Origin: Clostridia bacterium BRH_c25
Lineage (GTDB): Bacteria; Bacillota_A; Clostridia; Lutisporales; Lutisporaceae
Assembly: GCA_001515955.1 (NCBI GenBank)
Contig: LOES01000139.1
Coordinates: forward strand, 1-22,744
DNA length: 22,744 nt
Direction: 5' to 3'
Of the stretch, positions 5,615 to 15,627 are shown one piece after another. The notes under the pieces were generated by a model that worked only from the letters and a program-made list of their open reading frames with translations, ran no database searches and was not told the DNA's origin. The translations under genes and the position numbers were made by a program. The number at the start of each line of letters is the position of its first letter. Position 1 is the stretch's first letter.

Positions 5615-6988
5615 GTGATAAATATAATTGAATTCAGCTTACTTAGAAAAAAACTGAAAATTACACCCACGCAGATGATTGTTGCAGGATTCGCAGTAAT
5701 TATATTTATAGGTGCTTTGCTTCTGAATATGCCAATGGCATCAAGGGACGGACAGCCTATAGGATTCATAAATGCGGTTTTTACGTCAACATCTTCGGTA
5801 TGTGTTACAGGTCTTGTTGTGGTTGATACCGGTACTCATTGGACTTTATTCGGGCAGGGTGTGATTTTATTTCTCATACAGATAGGCGGTCTTGGCTTTA
5901 TGACGATGTCGACACTTCTGGCTCTTTTGTTGGGAAGACGCATAACCTTAAGAGAAAGGCTGCTGATACAAGAGTCCTTGAACCGATTTGATCTGGAGGG
6001 ATTAGTGAGGCTTACCAAGAACATAATAATTGTAACCTTTTCAATTGAAATTATAGGAGCGATATTTTTCTCTCTTGTGTTTATACCTGATTTTGGTGTG
6101 AAAAAGGGAATTGCCTTTGGGGTGTTCCATTCAATATCTGCCTTCTGCAATGCAGGCTTTGATTTGATTGGGGGCTTCAGAAGCTTTACTCCTTATGCCA
6201 GCAACTTCATTCTCAACATCAATGCAATGCTTTTGATTGTAACAGGTGGCCTTGGCTTCTCGGTTTGGATGGATATTTACAAAGCAGTAAAGGAAAGAAG
6301 TTTTAGAAGTTTCACACTTCATGGCAAGGTGGTTTTGTCGGCAACTATTATACTTATTTTAGTTGGCGCTGTGTTTGTGTTTATTTTAGAAATGAATAAT
6401 CCGGGTACTTTAAAGGACTTGCCTCTTTCCGGGAAAGTGATGGCAGCTTTCTTTCACTCTGTGACCCCCAGAACTGCAGGCTTTAATACTTTGGACACCG
6501 CCGCATTGAGCTTGCCTACGAAATTTATGACAATAATTATGATGTTTATCGGCGGCTCTCCGGGTTCAACAGCCGGCGGCATCAAGACAGCCACAGCTGC
6601 AATTCTTTTTCTGACCGTACTGGCTGTAATAAAAGGAAAAGAAGATCCGGAGGTATTTGAAAGGCATTTGCCAAAGTATCTGGTATACAGGGCAATGGCT
6701 ATCGTTGCAGTAAGCCTTAGCCTGGTTGTAATTGTGACTATGGTTTTGTCCATAACAGAAAATGCAGATTTTATGACTCTATTTTTTGAAGCTATGTCTG
6801 CTTTTGGTACGGTTGGACTTTCATTAGGGCATACCCCTGATTTAAGTATTTTGGGGAGAATCATAATTAGTATTACAATGTTTGCAGGCAGGGTGGGACC
6901 CTTGACCCTTGTACTTGCTTTGGCTCAGAGAGCAAGCAGGAATAAGGGGAACTTGAAATATCCAGAGGACAAGATAATGGTTGGATAA
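5615..6988 (+). CDS. ktrB: Potassium uptake protein KtrB/TrkH, ion-translocating subunit
   Basis: This 457-residue membrane protein has four repeated membrane-pore-membrane units. The selectivity-filter glycines can be seen in SSVCVTGL (G66), SAFCNAGFD, TPRTAGFNTL and SAFGTVGLSLG, and the conserved GGSPGSTAGGIKT lies after the third pore. KtrB forms the dimeric K+ (often Na+-coupled) channel gated by the KtrA ring. ktrA follows 17 bases downstream, confirming the pair. The start is uncertain. GTG 5615 is the only ordinary start codon at the N-terminus, but it lies inside the Shine-Dalgarno GAGGTGAT. The correctly spaced in-frame codon is ATA at 5624 (8 nt from GAGG), giving (M)IEFSLLRKK. The first in-frame ATG lies inside the first membrane segment and is unlikely. 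Confidence 0.93.
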   Translation: MINIIEFSLLRKKLKITPTQMIVAGFAVIIFIGALLLNMPMASRDGQPIGFINAVFTSTSSVCVTGLVVVDTGTHWTLFGQGVILFLIQIGGLGFMTMSTLLALLLGRRITLRERLLIQESLNRFDLEGLVRLTKNIIIVTFSIEIIGAIFFSLVFIPDFGVKKGIAFGVFHSISAFCNAGFDLIGGFRSFTPYASNFILNINAMLLIVTGGLGFSVWMDIYKAVKERSFRSFTLHGKVVLSATIILILVGAVFVFILEMNNPGTLKDLPLSGKVMAAFFHSVTPRTAGFNTLDTAALSLPTKFMTIIMMFIGGSPGSTAGGIKTATAAILFLTVLAVIKGKEDPEVFERHLPKYLVYRAMAIVAVSLSLVVIVTMVLSITENADFMTLFFEAMSAFGTVGLSLGHTPDLSILGRIIISITMFAGRVGPLTLVLALAQRASRNKGNLKYPEDKIMVG

Positions 6989-7005
6989 GTGAAAGGGGAA
7001 TCGGA

Positions 7006-7665
7006 ATGAAACAATTTGTAGTAATAGGTATAGGACGATTTGGAAGGGCTGTAGCCGAGAGGCTTTACGCATTGGGTCACGAGGTTCTGGCGATAGACAC
7101 AGAAGAGGATACAATACAGAAGATATCTGAGAAAGTAACTCATGCAGTTACTGCTGATGCTACAGATGAAAGCGTATTGAAATCTCTGGGAGTCAGAAAC
7201 TTTGATGTCGGTGTTGTTGCAATAGGTTCTGATATACAGTCCAGTATTATCGTAACTCTTATGCTTAAAGAGCTGGGTGTTGAGTATGTTGTTGCAAAGG
7301 CACAAAATGAATTGCATGCAAAGGTGCTTCTGAAGATTGGTGCCGACAGAGTGGTATTCCCTGAAAGAGACATGGGTGAAAGAGTGGCTCACAATCTTAT
7401 TGCAACCAACATTCTGGAATTTATTGAGCTGTCACCTGAACACAGCATTATTGAGTTTGCCATACTGAATAGCTGGATAGGAAAGGATCTGAGAGATCTC
7501 AATCTACGGGCAAAATATGGCGTTACCGTAGTTGCTATAAGAAACAGGAATGATGAGAAAATAAATATATCTCCAAAGGCTGATAATGAGATCAAGGAAG
7601 GAGATATACTGATCGTTATAGGTGATAATGATGATCTGAAAAAATTGGAGAGGAAAACAGAGTAG
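7006..7665 (+). CDS. ktrA: Potassium uptake regulatory protein KtrA (RCK domains)
   Basis: This 219-residue soluble protein assembles as an octameric ring on KtrB and opens or closes it in response to ATP/ADP, and in many Firmicutes to cyclic di-AMP. The N-terminal RCK_N domain shows the Rossmann motif GIGRFG (residues 8-13) and the ribose-binding acidic residue D31 (LAID). The C-terminal RCK_C domain covers about residues 140-219 (SIIEFAIL, GDILIVIGDNDDLKKLE). The length is that of KtrA/KtrC, about half that of the double-domain TrkA of proteobacteria. ATG 7006 follows GAAAGGGG. Only 5 bases separate it from the RNA methyltransferase gene, so the three genes form one operon. Confidence 0.94.
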   Translation: MKQFVVIGIGRFGRAVAERLYALGHEVLAIDTEEDTIQKISEKVTHAVTADATDESVLKSLGVRNFDVGVVAIGSDIQSSIIVTLMLKELGVEYVVAKAQNELHAKVLLKIGADRVVFPERDMGERVAHNLIATNILEFIELSPEHSIIEFAILNSWIGKDLRDLNLRAKYGVTVVAIRNRNDEKINISPKADNEIKEGDILIVIGDNDDLKKLERKTE

Positions 7666-7670
7666 AAAGC

Positions 7671-8480
7671 ATGAATGAAATAATACGCAGCAGCTCAAAC
7701 AAGATAATCAAGTACATAAAATCTTTGCACATGAAGAAATTCAGAGATGAATACGATGTGTTTCTGATTGAAGGTGAAAAGCTTCTGCAAGAAGCGTTGG
7801 CCTATAAAGCGTCTATATCCATGGTTCTGATAAGCCAGAGTTTTTCTGAAAATGAAGATTACAACGAATTAGCGTCTGCCTTGAAAAAAGACAATATACC
7901 GTTGTACTATGCCGAAGACAGGATATTTAAAGAAGCAGGCGAAACTGATACACCACAAGGAATAATAGCTGTTGTTGAAAAAGCGGAGTTTGAGCTTGGC
8001 AGTATCCTTTCCAGGGATGAGCTTTGCATGGTGCTGCTTCATGAAGTAAGGGACCCGGGTAACGCAGGAACAATAATCAGAACTGCCGACGCTTGTGGAA
8101 TCGATGCAGTACTGCTGTCAAAGGGGAGTGTGGATTTATACAATGGCAAGACAATAAGAGCAACCATGGGCTCTTTGTTCCACATTCCGGTTATTCAGAA
8201 TCTGGACACTTCAGAGGCTGTCCTCAAGCTGAAGGACGGCAATGTAACGGTAATAGGGGCAGACCCCCACAGCAGCGAAAGCTGTATAGACCTGCCGGAC
8301 TATAAAAGGTCGGCAATAATAATAGGAAACGAATCCAAAGGAATAGGTGATGAAGTCGCTGCACTTCTTGATATAAATGTAAAAATACCTATGCCGGGGC
8401 ACGCAGAATCCCTCAATGCGGGTGTAGCCGCATCAATACTTATGTATGAGTTTTCAATCAGGAAGAAACATGCAAAATAG
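7671..8480 (+). CDS. SpoU/TrmH-family RNA 2'-O-methyltransferase
   Basis: This 269-residue enzyme should transfer a methyl group from S-adenosylmethionine to a ribose 2'-OH in rRNA or tRNA. All three SPOUT motifs are present: HEVRDPGNAGTIIRTA (about 124-139, with N131 and R137), IIIGNESKG (206-214) and IPMPGHAESLNAGVAAS (about 219-235, knot region). The N-terminal 100 residues form the substrate-binding domain (SpoU_sub_bind type) seen in YsgA/RlmB relatives. In many Firmicutes this gene precedes pheST; here comM follows. The target nucleotide cannot be predicted. ATG 7671 lies 5 bases after ktrA without a strong ribosome site of its own (GAGAGG inside the ktrA end), suggesting coupling. Confidence 0.9.
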   Translation: MNEIIRSSSNKIIKYIKSLHMKKFRDEYDVFLIEGEKLLQEALAYKASISMVLISQSFSENEDYNELASALKKDNIPLYYAEDRIFKEAGETDTPQGIIAVVEKAEFELGSILSRDELCMVLLHEVRDPGNAGTIIRTADACGIDAVLLSKGSVDLYNGKTIRATMGSLFHIPVIQNLDTSEAVLKLKDGNVTVIGADPHSSESCIDLPDYKRSAIIIGNESKGIGDEVAALLDINVKIPMPGHAESLNAGVAASILMYEFSIRKKHAK

Positions 8481-8498
8481 CTTGCACGTTTCTTTTTT
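8463..8498 (+). terminator. Terminator whose left arm lies inside the methyltransferase gene
   Basis: AAGAAAC/TGCAA (8463-8475) pairs with TTGCA/GTTTCTT (8482-8494) with one A-C mismatch and a 6-nt loop that contains part of the stop codon TAG (8478-8480). It ends in a six-T tract (8493-8498). The stem therefore uses the last coding bases of the gene and terminates the ktrB-ktrA-methyltransferase operon. Confidence 0.8.
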
Positions 8499-8570
8499 AA
8501 TGAAAAAGAAGGAAAAAAATTGTATATATAGAAATATTTAATAAAAATAATATATATTTGGAGTGGTATG

Positions 8571-10139
<1,569 letters not shown>

Positions 10140-10177
10140 AAAGTTCGGGTATTCCTCACAGGTCCAGGGACGGGTAA

Positions 10178-10193
10178 CACGGATCACACGGAT
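10178..10193. repeat. Two-copy CACGGAT repeat, 9-bp period
   Basis: CACGGAT occurs at 10178-10184 and 10187-10193. Such CACGGAT series with 9-bp period are familiar, from general recollection, as dispersed low-complexity repeats in many bacterial genomes. Here it sits 40 bp after the GATACGA array in the comM-to-DUF1232 gap. The rest of that 170-bp gap holds only the ribosome binding site ACAGGAGGT; I see no clear promoter in it. Confidence 0.6.
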
Positions 10194-10273
10194 ACATTAT
10201 TTGCTCTTTTAGTTGCATAAGAGAGTATCAATAATTACGAGAATAACGGCGCTTAAGTACAGGAGGTAAAGTA

Positions 10274-10711
10274 ATGGACGATTTAGAGCGGGACATATTT
10301 TCAGTGATCGGCAGGCTGCCTCGTTACAGCAAGCTGCTTGTAAAGCTGTATAAGAGCCCTGATATACGCAAGAGGCATAAGCTGCTGCTATCCATGGGGA
10401 TAGCTTACAGTGCGTCCCCTATAGACCTTATACCCGGTATTATACCTGTGGCAGGCCAGCTGGATAACCTTCTCATTATGCTGCGCTGTCTTGAGAAAGT
10501 GCTTGACGCCTATGATGTAAAAATTACCGGGAAATATTTGGATGAAGCAGGTACATCCGTGGATGAGATAAAGGAAGATATCCAGCTCACAGGTGAGACC
10601 TTGAAATCAATTGGAAGAGGTACTGTCAAGGTCGTTTCCAACACAGTAAAATTTGCAGGGTACTCAGTACTGTATGGAATAAGAAAGCTTAGAAGAAAAA
10701 GACCATATTAA
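10274..10711 (+). CDS. DUF1232 (YkvA-like) family protein
   Basis: This 145-residue protein carries the DUF1232 signature AYSASPIDLIPGIIPVAGQLDN at about residues 47-68, a hydrophobic helical hairpin with the conserved SPIDLIPD/G-like turn and a D/N pair. This family is small, probably membrane-associated and of unknown function. The N-terminus is charged (LERDIFSVIGRLPRY) and the C-terminus is strongly basic (GIRKLRRKRPY). ATG 10274 follows a very good site (CAGGAGGT, 5-6 nt away). It sits alone between comM and dprA, with repeats before it and a hairpin after it, so it is probably its own transcription unit. No role in competence can be inferred from position alone. Confidence 0.8.
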   Translation: MDDLERDIFSVIGRLPRYSKLLVKLYKSPDIRKRHKLLLSMGIAYSASPIDLIPGIIPVAGQLDNLLIMLRCLEKVLDAYDVKITGKYLDEAGTSVDEIKEDIQLTGETLKSIGRGTVKVVSNTVKFAGYSVLYGIRKLRRKRPY

Positions 10712-10730
10712 GATATTTTGAGAAATTAAA

Positions 10731-10755
10731 AACCGGTAGTAAAATTCTACCGGTT
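10731..10755 (+). terminator. Hairpin after the DUF1232 gene
   Basis: AACCGGTAG (10731-10739) and CTACCGGTT (10747-10755) form a perfect 9-bp stem with a 7-nt loop, 20 bases after the stop. No T-tract follows directly; the nearest T-run is 26 bases on (10781-10788). It is likely a 3' end or processing hairpin, but not a textbook terminator on the + strand. The A-rich bases before it would give a short U-run on the other strand. Confidence 0.5.
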
Positions 10756-10819
10756 ATAAATAGGAGGGGGAAGAATTAATTTTTTTTTGTCATCCTTGCT
10801 GATTTTATTATATCAAATC

Positions 10820-10871
10820 ATTGTTACAAAGTTGTTATCATAGTGTAACAATTTAATGAAGATTGTAACAA
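10820..10871. promoter_or_regulatory. Cluster of TGTAACA-type sites upstream of dprA
   Basis: ATTGTTACA (10820-10828) and TGTAACAAT (10844-10852) are exact inverted repeats with a 15-bp spacer. A further TGTAACAA copy lies at 10864-10871, exactly 20 bp after the second site, which is about two helical turns. The candidate dprA -35 box starts 22 bp further on. This looks like a multi-site operator. The DNA is AT-rich, so chance is not excluded, and I cannot name the regulator. Confidence 0.45.
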
Positions 10872-10892
10872 AATTGTATCCAAAGCCTGCAT

Positions 10893-10920
10893 TTGAAGGT
10901 ATTTTAAAGACATTTATACA
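10893..10920 (+). promoter_or_regulatory. Candidate sigma-A promoter for dprA
   Basis: TTGAAG (10893-10898) and TATACA (10915-10920) are 16 bp apart, about 55 bp upstream of dprA. The match is moderate. It is the best -35/-10 pair between the DUF1232 hairpin and dprA. Confidence 0.45.
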
Positions 10921-10974
10921 ATATATGAACGGACATCAAAATATTTAACAAACATGTAATGAAAAGGGGATTAT

Positions 10975-12063
10975 ATGGAAGATAAAAAATATTGGATATG
11001 GCTGTCCTCACTTCCGGGAGTAGGAAACAAGAGCTGCCTGAATCTTATCAGGCATTTCGGCTCTGCTGAAAATGTATATAAGTGCTCTTATTCCGAGCTG
11101 AAGGCTCCGGGAATTATAAGCGAGCAAGCTGCAAAGACAGTCTCTCTGCATAGAAATCTGGAAAATGCTAATGAATATTTAAGAATAGTGAAAGAAAATG
11201 GAATAAAAGTTTATACTATACTTGAAAATGAATATCCTGAGAACCTGAAAAATATCTATGATCCACCGCCGGTATTGCATGTTAAAGGTGAGCTCCTGCC
11301 CGGGGATTCTCTTGCAATAGGTATGGTAGGCTCAAGAAAAGCAAGCGACTATGGACTCAAGACAGCAAAAAGAATTGCTTTGCGCCTTGCTGAATTAGGT
11401 ATTACAATTGTAAGCGGAATGGCTCTTGGAATCGATTCTGCCGCCCATAGAGGAGCCCTTTCGGCAAATGGAAGGACAATCGCGGTATTTGCATGCGGTC
11501 TCAAGCATGTTTACCCTATGACGAATTACCAGCTAAGTCAGGATATTCAAAAATGCGGTGCGTTGATTTCTGAATATCCTTTCGATAGAGAGGCTTACGC
11601 ACAGCAGTTTCCGGCAAGAAACAGGATAATAAGCGGGATGTCCCTGGGAGTCATAGTGGTGGAGGCCGGGGAAAAAAGCGGCTCATTGATTACGGCAGAT
11701 TTTGCCCTCGAGCAGGGAAGAGAGGTTTTTGCCGTTCCCGGAAACATAAGCTCACCAAACAGCAAGGGTACAAATACACTGATAAAAAACGGTGCGAAGC
11801 TTGTAAGCAACCTTGAAGACATTTTAGAAGAATTGAATATTAATATAATATATGAAGAAAAAAAGAATACTAATAATTATGAAAAATCAGATATAAGTGA
11901 GGAAGAAAAACGTATACTGGCTTTTCTTATAAAATCAGAGGGCGATAAGGATGAAATTGTTGCGGCAACAGAGCTGCACCCAGGTAAGGTTATGGCTGCA
12001 CTGACAAAACTCGAAATAAAGGGTTTGATACAACAGATTGGTGGAAATTACCTTTTAATTTGA
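10975..12063 (+). CDS. dprA: DNA processing protein DprA (Smf)
   Basis: This 362-residue protein binds single-stranded DNA and loads RecA during natural transformation; it is also widespread in species not known to be competent. An N-terminal helix-hairpin-helix-like region (LSSLPGVGNKSCLNLIRHFG, residues 10-29) precedes the Rossmann-like core. The core motifs are MVGSRKASDYG (117-127), VSGMALGIDSAAHRGAL (about 146-162), FPARNRIISG (212-221) and AGEKSGSLITADFALEQ, ending in VPGNISSPNSKGTN. The last 60 residues form a DprA winged-helix domain (ELHPGKVMAALTKLEIKGLI). ATG 10975 follows AAAGGGGA. Its stop codon lies inside the topA -35 box, so the two genes are nearly contiguous, as in Bacillus subtilis (smf-topA). 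Confidence 0.96.
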   Translation: MEDKKYWIWLSSLPGVGNKSCLNLIRHFGSAENVYKCSYSELKAPGIISEQAAKTVSLHRNLENANEYLRIVKENGIKVYTILENEYPENLKNIYDPPPVLHVKGELLPGDSLAIGMVGSRKASDYGLKTAKRIALRLAELGITIVSGMALGIDSAAHRGALSANGRTIAVFACGLKHVYPMTNYQLSQDIQKCGALISEYPFDREAYAQQFPARNRIISGMSLGVIVVEAGEKSGSLITADFALEQGREVFAVPGNISSPNSKGTNTLIKNGAKLVSNLEDILEELNINIIYEEKKNTNNYEKSDISEEEKRILAFLIKSEGDKDEIVAATELHPGKVMAALTKLEIKGLIQQIGGNYLLI

Positions 12064-12087
12064 TTTTTTTCTGTATTCTGTTATAAT
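12060..12087 (+). promoter_or_regulatory. Sigma-A promoter for topA
   Basis: TTGATT (12060-12065), a 16-bp spacer and TATAAT (12082-12087). The -35 box overlaps the dprA stop codon TGA (12061-12063). The box pair and spacing are identical to those of the ktrB promoter. Confidence 0.7.
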
Positions 12088-12119
12088 ATGATTTGAATTT
12101 TTAAAATGGGGTGAATTGT

Positions 12120-14210
12120 TTGAAAACATCTTTGGTAATTGTTGAGTCACCTGCTAAAGTAAAAACTATCAAGAAGTTTCTTAGCTCAAGCTATAAGGTT
12201 GAAGCATCCATGGGGCATATCAGGGATCTGCCCAAAAGTCAGTTGGGTATTGATATAGAGAAGGATTTTGAGCCGAAATACATTACTATCAGAGGTAAGG
12301 GGGAAATAACAGAAAAGCTTCGCAAGGAAGCAAAGAATTGTGATAGAATTTTTCTTGCTACTGACCCTGACAGAGAAGGGGAGGCTATTTCATGGCATCT
12401 GGCCAATATACTGAATCTGGACATGAAGAATGTCTCAAGGATTGAGTTTAATGAGATAACCAAGACAGCAGTTACAACTGCTATTAAAAATCCCAGGAAG
12501 CTTAATTTTAATGTTATTGATGCTCAACAGGCCAGAAGAGTGCTTGACAGGCTGGTAGGCTACAAGATTAGCCCGTTATTGTGGAAAAAGGTAAAAAAGG
12601 GTTTGAGTGCCGGAAGAGTTCAATCTGTTGCTCTAAGACTGATTTGTGACAGGGAGAATGAAATAAGAGCCTTTGTTCCGAAAGAATACTGGTCTCTTGT
12701 GGCAAAGCTTAATGATCCTGATTCTAAAAAGAATTTTGATGCAAAGTTTTACGGCACGGAAAATGAGAAGCTGGAAATTTCCAGTGAGAGCGATATGGAT
12801 AAAATACTGGAAGGACTTAAGGGTGCAAAGTATAACGTAAAGAAGGTTAAAAAGGGCGAGAAGAAAAGAAATGCTCCCAACCCCTTCATCACCAGCACAC
12901 TTCAGCAGGAGGCATACAGGAAGTTAGGCTTTACAACCAAAAAGACCATGATGGTAGCACAGCAGCTCTATGAAGGCGTGGATGTAAAGGGTGAGGGTAC
13001 ACTTGGACTTGTTACATATATAAGAACAGATTCAACAAGAGTATCTGACGAAGCAAAAAAAGATGCTGCCCAATATATAACTGATAAATACGGTAAGGAC
13101 TATCTTGGTGGAGAATTAAAACAAAGCAAGGCAGGGAAGAAGGTTCAGGATGCCCATGAAGCTATAAGGCCTTCTTCAATATCCAGGGAGCCGGAGAATA
13201 TCAAGGATTCCCTTGAAAAGGACCAATACAGACTGTATAAGCTTATATGGGAAAGATTTGTGGCAAGCCAGATGCAGGCTGCTCTATTTGATACTGTTAC
13301 GGCGGATATTGAAGCCAATGGATATATTTTCAGGGCATATGGAAGCATAATGAAGTTTGCAGGCTTTATGAGCATATACAAAGAAGGCGGGGATGATAAG
13401 GAAGAGGAAGAGGTAACGCTTCCCAATCTTTCTGAAGGACAGCTTGTGAAGCTAAAAAAATTGGATCACAAGCAGCACTTTACCGAGCCTCCTTTGAGAT
13501 TCACCGAAGCGACACTTGTAAGAGCCCTGGAAGAGAAAGGCATTGGAAGACCAAGCACATATGCCCCCATAATTTCTACCGTATTGACAAGGGGCTATGT
13601 TGTAAGGGAGAAAAAATTCCTGACTCCGACTGATTTGGGTGAAAAGGTGACAGGGATTCTTAAAGAGTTCTTTACAGATATTGTAGATATAGAATTTACT
13701 GCAAATATGGAAAACAAACTGGATGAAATCGAAGATGGGGAAAAGGAATGGGTGCAGGTAATAAGAGAGTTCTATCAGCCCTTTGCGAAGACTTTGAGCA
13801 GTGCGGAAGAAAAAATAGGTAAAATTGAGATACAGGATGAGGTCAGTGATGTAATCTGTGAGCTGTGCGGAAGAAACATGGTATACAAGCAGGGACGGTT
13901 CGGCAAGTTTCTGGCTTGCCCGGGCTTCCCTCAGTGCAGAAACACAAAGGCGATAGTAGAAAATACAGGTATTGCCTGCCCTCAGTGTTCGGGAGAGCTT
14001 ATTGCACGTAAAACCAAAAAGGGCAGGAAGTTCTATGGCTGTAACAGATATCCGGAATGCAGCTTTGTCAGCTGGGATGAGCCTATTGCAGACAAATGTC
14101 CTGAGTGTGGCAGTATGATGGTGAAGAAATATTCAAAAAAAGGTACTGAACATAAATGCACTAATGCAGACTGCGGTTTCAAAACCGCAGGAGACAAGAA
14201 GGTGGAATAG
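12120..14210 (+). CDS. topA: DNA topoisomerase I (type IA)
   Basis: This enzyme relaxes negative supercoils through a transient 5'-phosphotyrosine link. The protein is 696 residues from TTG 12120. The TOPRIM domain holds LVIVESPAK (E9) and the acidic triad TDPDREGE (D82, D84, E86). The catalytic tyrosine is in TYIRTDSTR (about Y300). Three C-terminal zinc ribbons with CxxC pairs are visible: CELCGRNM...CPGFPQC, CPQCSGE...CNRYPEC and CPECGSM...CTNADC. I chose TTG 12120 because it is 8 nt from GGGGTGA and gives the family start [10 protein letters not shown]. The GTG at 12111 overlaps that ribosome site and would only add three residues (M-N-C). The stop is 2 bases before trmFO, so the two genes are co-transcribed. 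Confidence 0.97.
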   Translation: MKTSLVIVESPAKVKTIKKFLSSSYKVEASMGHIRDLPKSQLGIDIEKDFEPKYITIRGKGEITEKLRKEAKNCDRIFLATDPDREGEAISWHLANILNLDMKNVSRIEFNEITKTAVTTAIKNPRKLNFNVIDAQQARRVLDRLVGYKISPLLWKKVKKGLSAGRVQSVALRLICDRENEIRAFVPKEYWSLVAKLNDPDSKKNFDAKFYGTENEKLEISSESDMDKILEGLKGAKYNVKKVKKGEKKRNAPNPFITSTLQQEAYRKLGFTTKKTMMVAQQLYEGVDVKGEGTLGLVTYIRTDSTRVSDEAKKDAAQYITDKYGKDYLGGELKQSKAGKKVQDAHEAIRPSSISREPENIKDSLEKDQYRLYKLIWERFVASQMQAALFDTVTADIEANGYIFRAYGSIMKFAGFMSIYKEGGDDKEEEEVTLPNLSEGQLVKLKKLDHKQHFTEPPLRFTEATLVRALEEKGIGRPSTYAPIISTVLTRGYVVREKKFLTPTDLGEKVTGILKEFFTDIVDIEFTANMENKLDEIEDGEKEWVQVIREFYQPFAKTLSSAEEKIGKIEIQDEVSDVICELCGRNMVYKQGRFGKFLACPGFPQCRNTKAIVENTGIACPQCSGELIARKTKKGRKFYGCNRYPECSFVSWDEPIADKCPECGSMMVKKYSKKGTEHKCTNADCGFKTAGDKKVE

Positions 14211-14212
14211 AT

Positions 14213-15523
14213 TTGAAGGATCAGGTGACAGTTATTGGTGCGGGATTAGCCGGCAGTGAGGCAGCATGGCAGATTGCCCGAAGAGGTATCAGAGTTAAGC
14301 TGTATGAGATGAGACCTGAGAAAAATACGCCGGCGCATCATACAGACAAATTCGGCGAGCTGGTTTGCAGCAATTCACTTCGTTCCAATCAGCTGGAAAA
14401 TGCTGTTGGACTGTTAAAGGAGGAGATGCGCAGGCTTGGTTCACTTATAATGGAGTGTGCCGATAATAAAGCACTTCCTGCGGGTGGTGCATTGGCAGTT
14501 GACAGAGAGGGTTTTTCCCAGGAAATAACTGACAGAATAACAAATCATCCTGATATAGAGATATTTAGAGAAGAGATCATTGAGCTTCCGCAAGATGAAT
14601 ATGTGATATTCGCAACGGGTCCCCTTACCTCTGATAAGCTTTCTGAGAGTATAGGCCGTATGATGGACAGTGATTACTTATATTTCTATGATGCAGCAGC
14701 TCCGATTGTAACCCATGAATCCATAAATCAGGACAGGGTATTCAGGGCATCAAGATATGACAAGGGTGATAGTGATTACATCAATTGTCCGATGACTGAG
14801 GAAGAATACAGGCTATTTCACAAAGAGCTTGTAAATGCAGAAGTTTCTCCAAAAAAATGCTTTGAGAAGGAAGTTGTTTTTGAAGGCTGCATGCCCGTTG
14901 AAACTATGGCAAAAAGAGGGCCCCAGACACTGCTTTTCGGACCTCTGAAGCCGGTTGGACTCATAGATCCGGGAACCGGAAAACAACCTCATGCTGTTGT
15001 ACAGCTAAGACAGGACAATAAGGATGGTACTTTATTTAATATAGTAGGCTTCCAGACGCACCTGAAATGGGGTGAGCAGAAAAGAGTGTTCAGCATGATA
15101 CCCGGACTTGAGAATGCAGAATTTGTAAGATACGGTGTAATGCATAGAAATACCTTCATCAATTCACCCAAGCTAATGAGGCCTACTCTCCAATTGAAGG
15201 ATAACGGCAAACTATTTTTTGCAGGCCAGATAACAGGGGTTGAGGGTTATGTTGAATCAGCCTCTTCAGGGCTGATTGCAGGAATAAACGCTTCAAGAGT
15301 TCTCAAGGGTATGGAGCCTGTTGTATTTCCTGATACTACAGCCCATGGAGCATTATGCCGGTATATAACCGATAACACTGTAAAGAGCTTTCAGCCTATG
15401 AATGTGAATTTCGGCATATTTCCCCAGCCTGAGTACAAGATAAGGAATAAGAAGGAGAAGAGCAGTTATTATGCTGAAAGAGCATTAAAGCAGTTAGAAA
15501 TATTTACCCGTTCAGAACTCTAA
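14213..15523 (+). CDS. trmFO: TrmFO, folate/FAD-dependent tRNA m5U54 methyltransferase
   Basis: TrmFO makes 5-methyluridine at position 54 of the tRNA T-loop, using methylenetetrahydrofolate and reduced FAD instead of S-adenosylmethionine. The 436-residue length is typical. The FAD-binding motif is [12 protein letters not shown] (residues 7-18). The functional cysteines fall at C52 in [11 protein letters not shown] and C226 in [15 protein letters not shown], matching C53 and C226 of the Bacillus subtilis enzyme. [16 protein letters not shown] near residue 335 is the second flavin-contact region. The start is TTG 14213, 7 nt after AAGGTGG; it is the only start that keeps the whole flavin fold. 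It follows topA by 2 bases. In Bacillus subtilis codV would come next; here there is a 104-bp gap and then hslV. Confidence 0.96.
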   Translation: MKDQVTVIGAGLAGSEAAWQIARRGIRVKLYEMRPEKNTPAHHTDKFGELVCSNSLRSNQLENAVGLLKEEMRRLGSLIMECADNKALPAGGALAVDREGFSQEITDRITNHPDIEIFREEIIELPQDEYVIFATGPLTSDKLSESIGRMMDSDYLYFYDAAAPIVTHESINQDRVFRASRYDKGDSDYINCPMTEEEYRLFHKELVNAEVSPKKCFEKEVVFEGCMPVETMAKRGPQTLLFGPLKPVGLIDPGTGKQPHAVVQLRQDNKDGTLFNIVGFQTHLKWGEQKRVFSMIPGLENAEFVRYGVMHRNTFINSPKLMRPTLQLKDNGKLFFAGQITGVEGYVESASSGLIAGINASRVLKGMEPVVFPDTTAHGALCRYITDNTVKSFQPMNVNFGIFPQPEYKIRNKKEKSSYYAERALKQLEIFTRSEL

Positions 15524-15627
15524 TGGTTGAAATATAAAAATGCTTGTGCTATATTAAATTTGATAAGTTTTTTGATTTTTATGAATATTAGAACACTTAT
15601 GGGATAGATAATATCTGGAGGAATAAT

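Noticed and set aside
10787..10843. TTG-started hydrophobic micro-frame after AGGAGGGGG (10762-10770), a possible small membrane peptide upstream of dprA.
   Set aside because: The purine-rich site is about 19 nt from the TTG, too far, and the frame runs through a T-run and the TGTAACA sites, so coding is unlikely.
15544..15612. Sigma-A promoter for hslV (TTGTGC or TTGATA or TTGATT with AT-rich -10 candidates).
   Set aside because: No pair has both acceptable boxes and 16-18 bp spacing; read-through from topA-trmFO remains possible.
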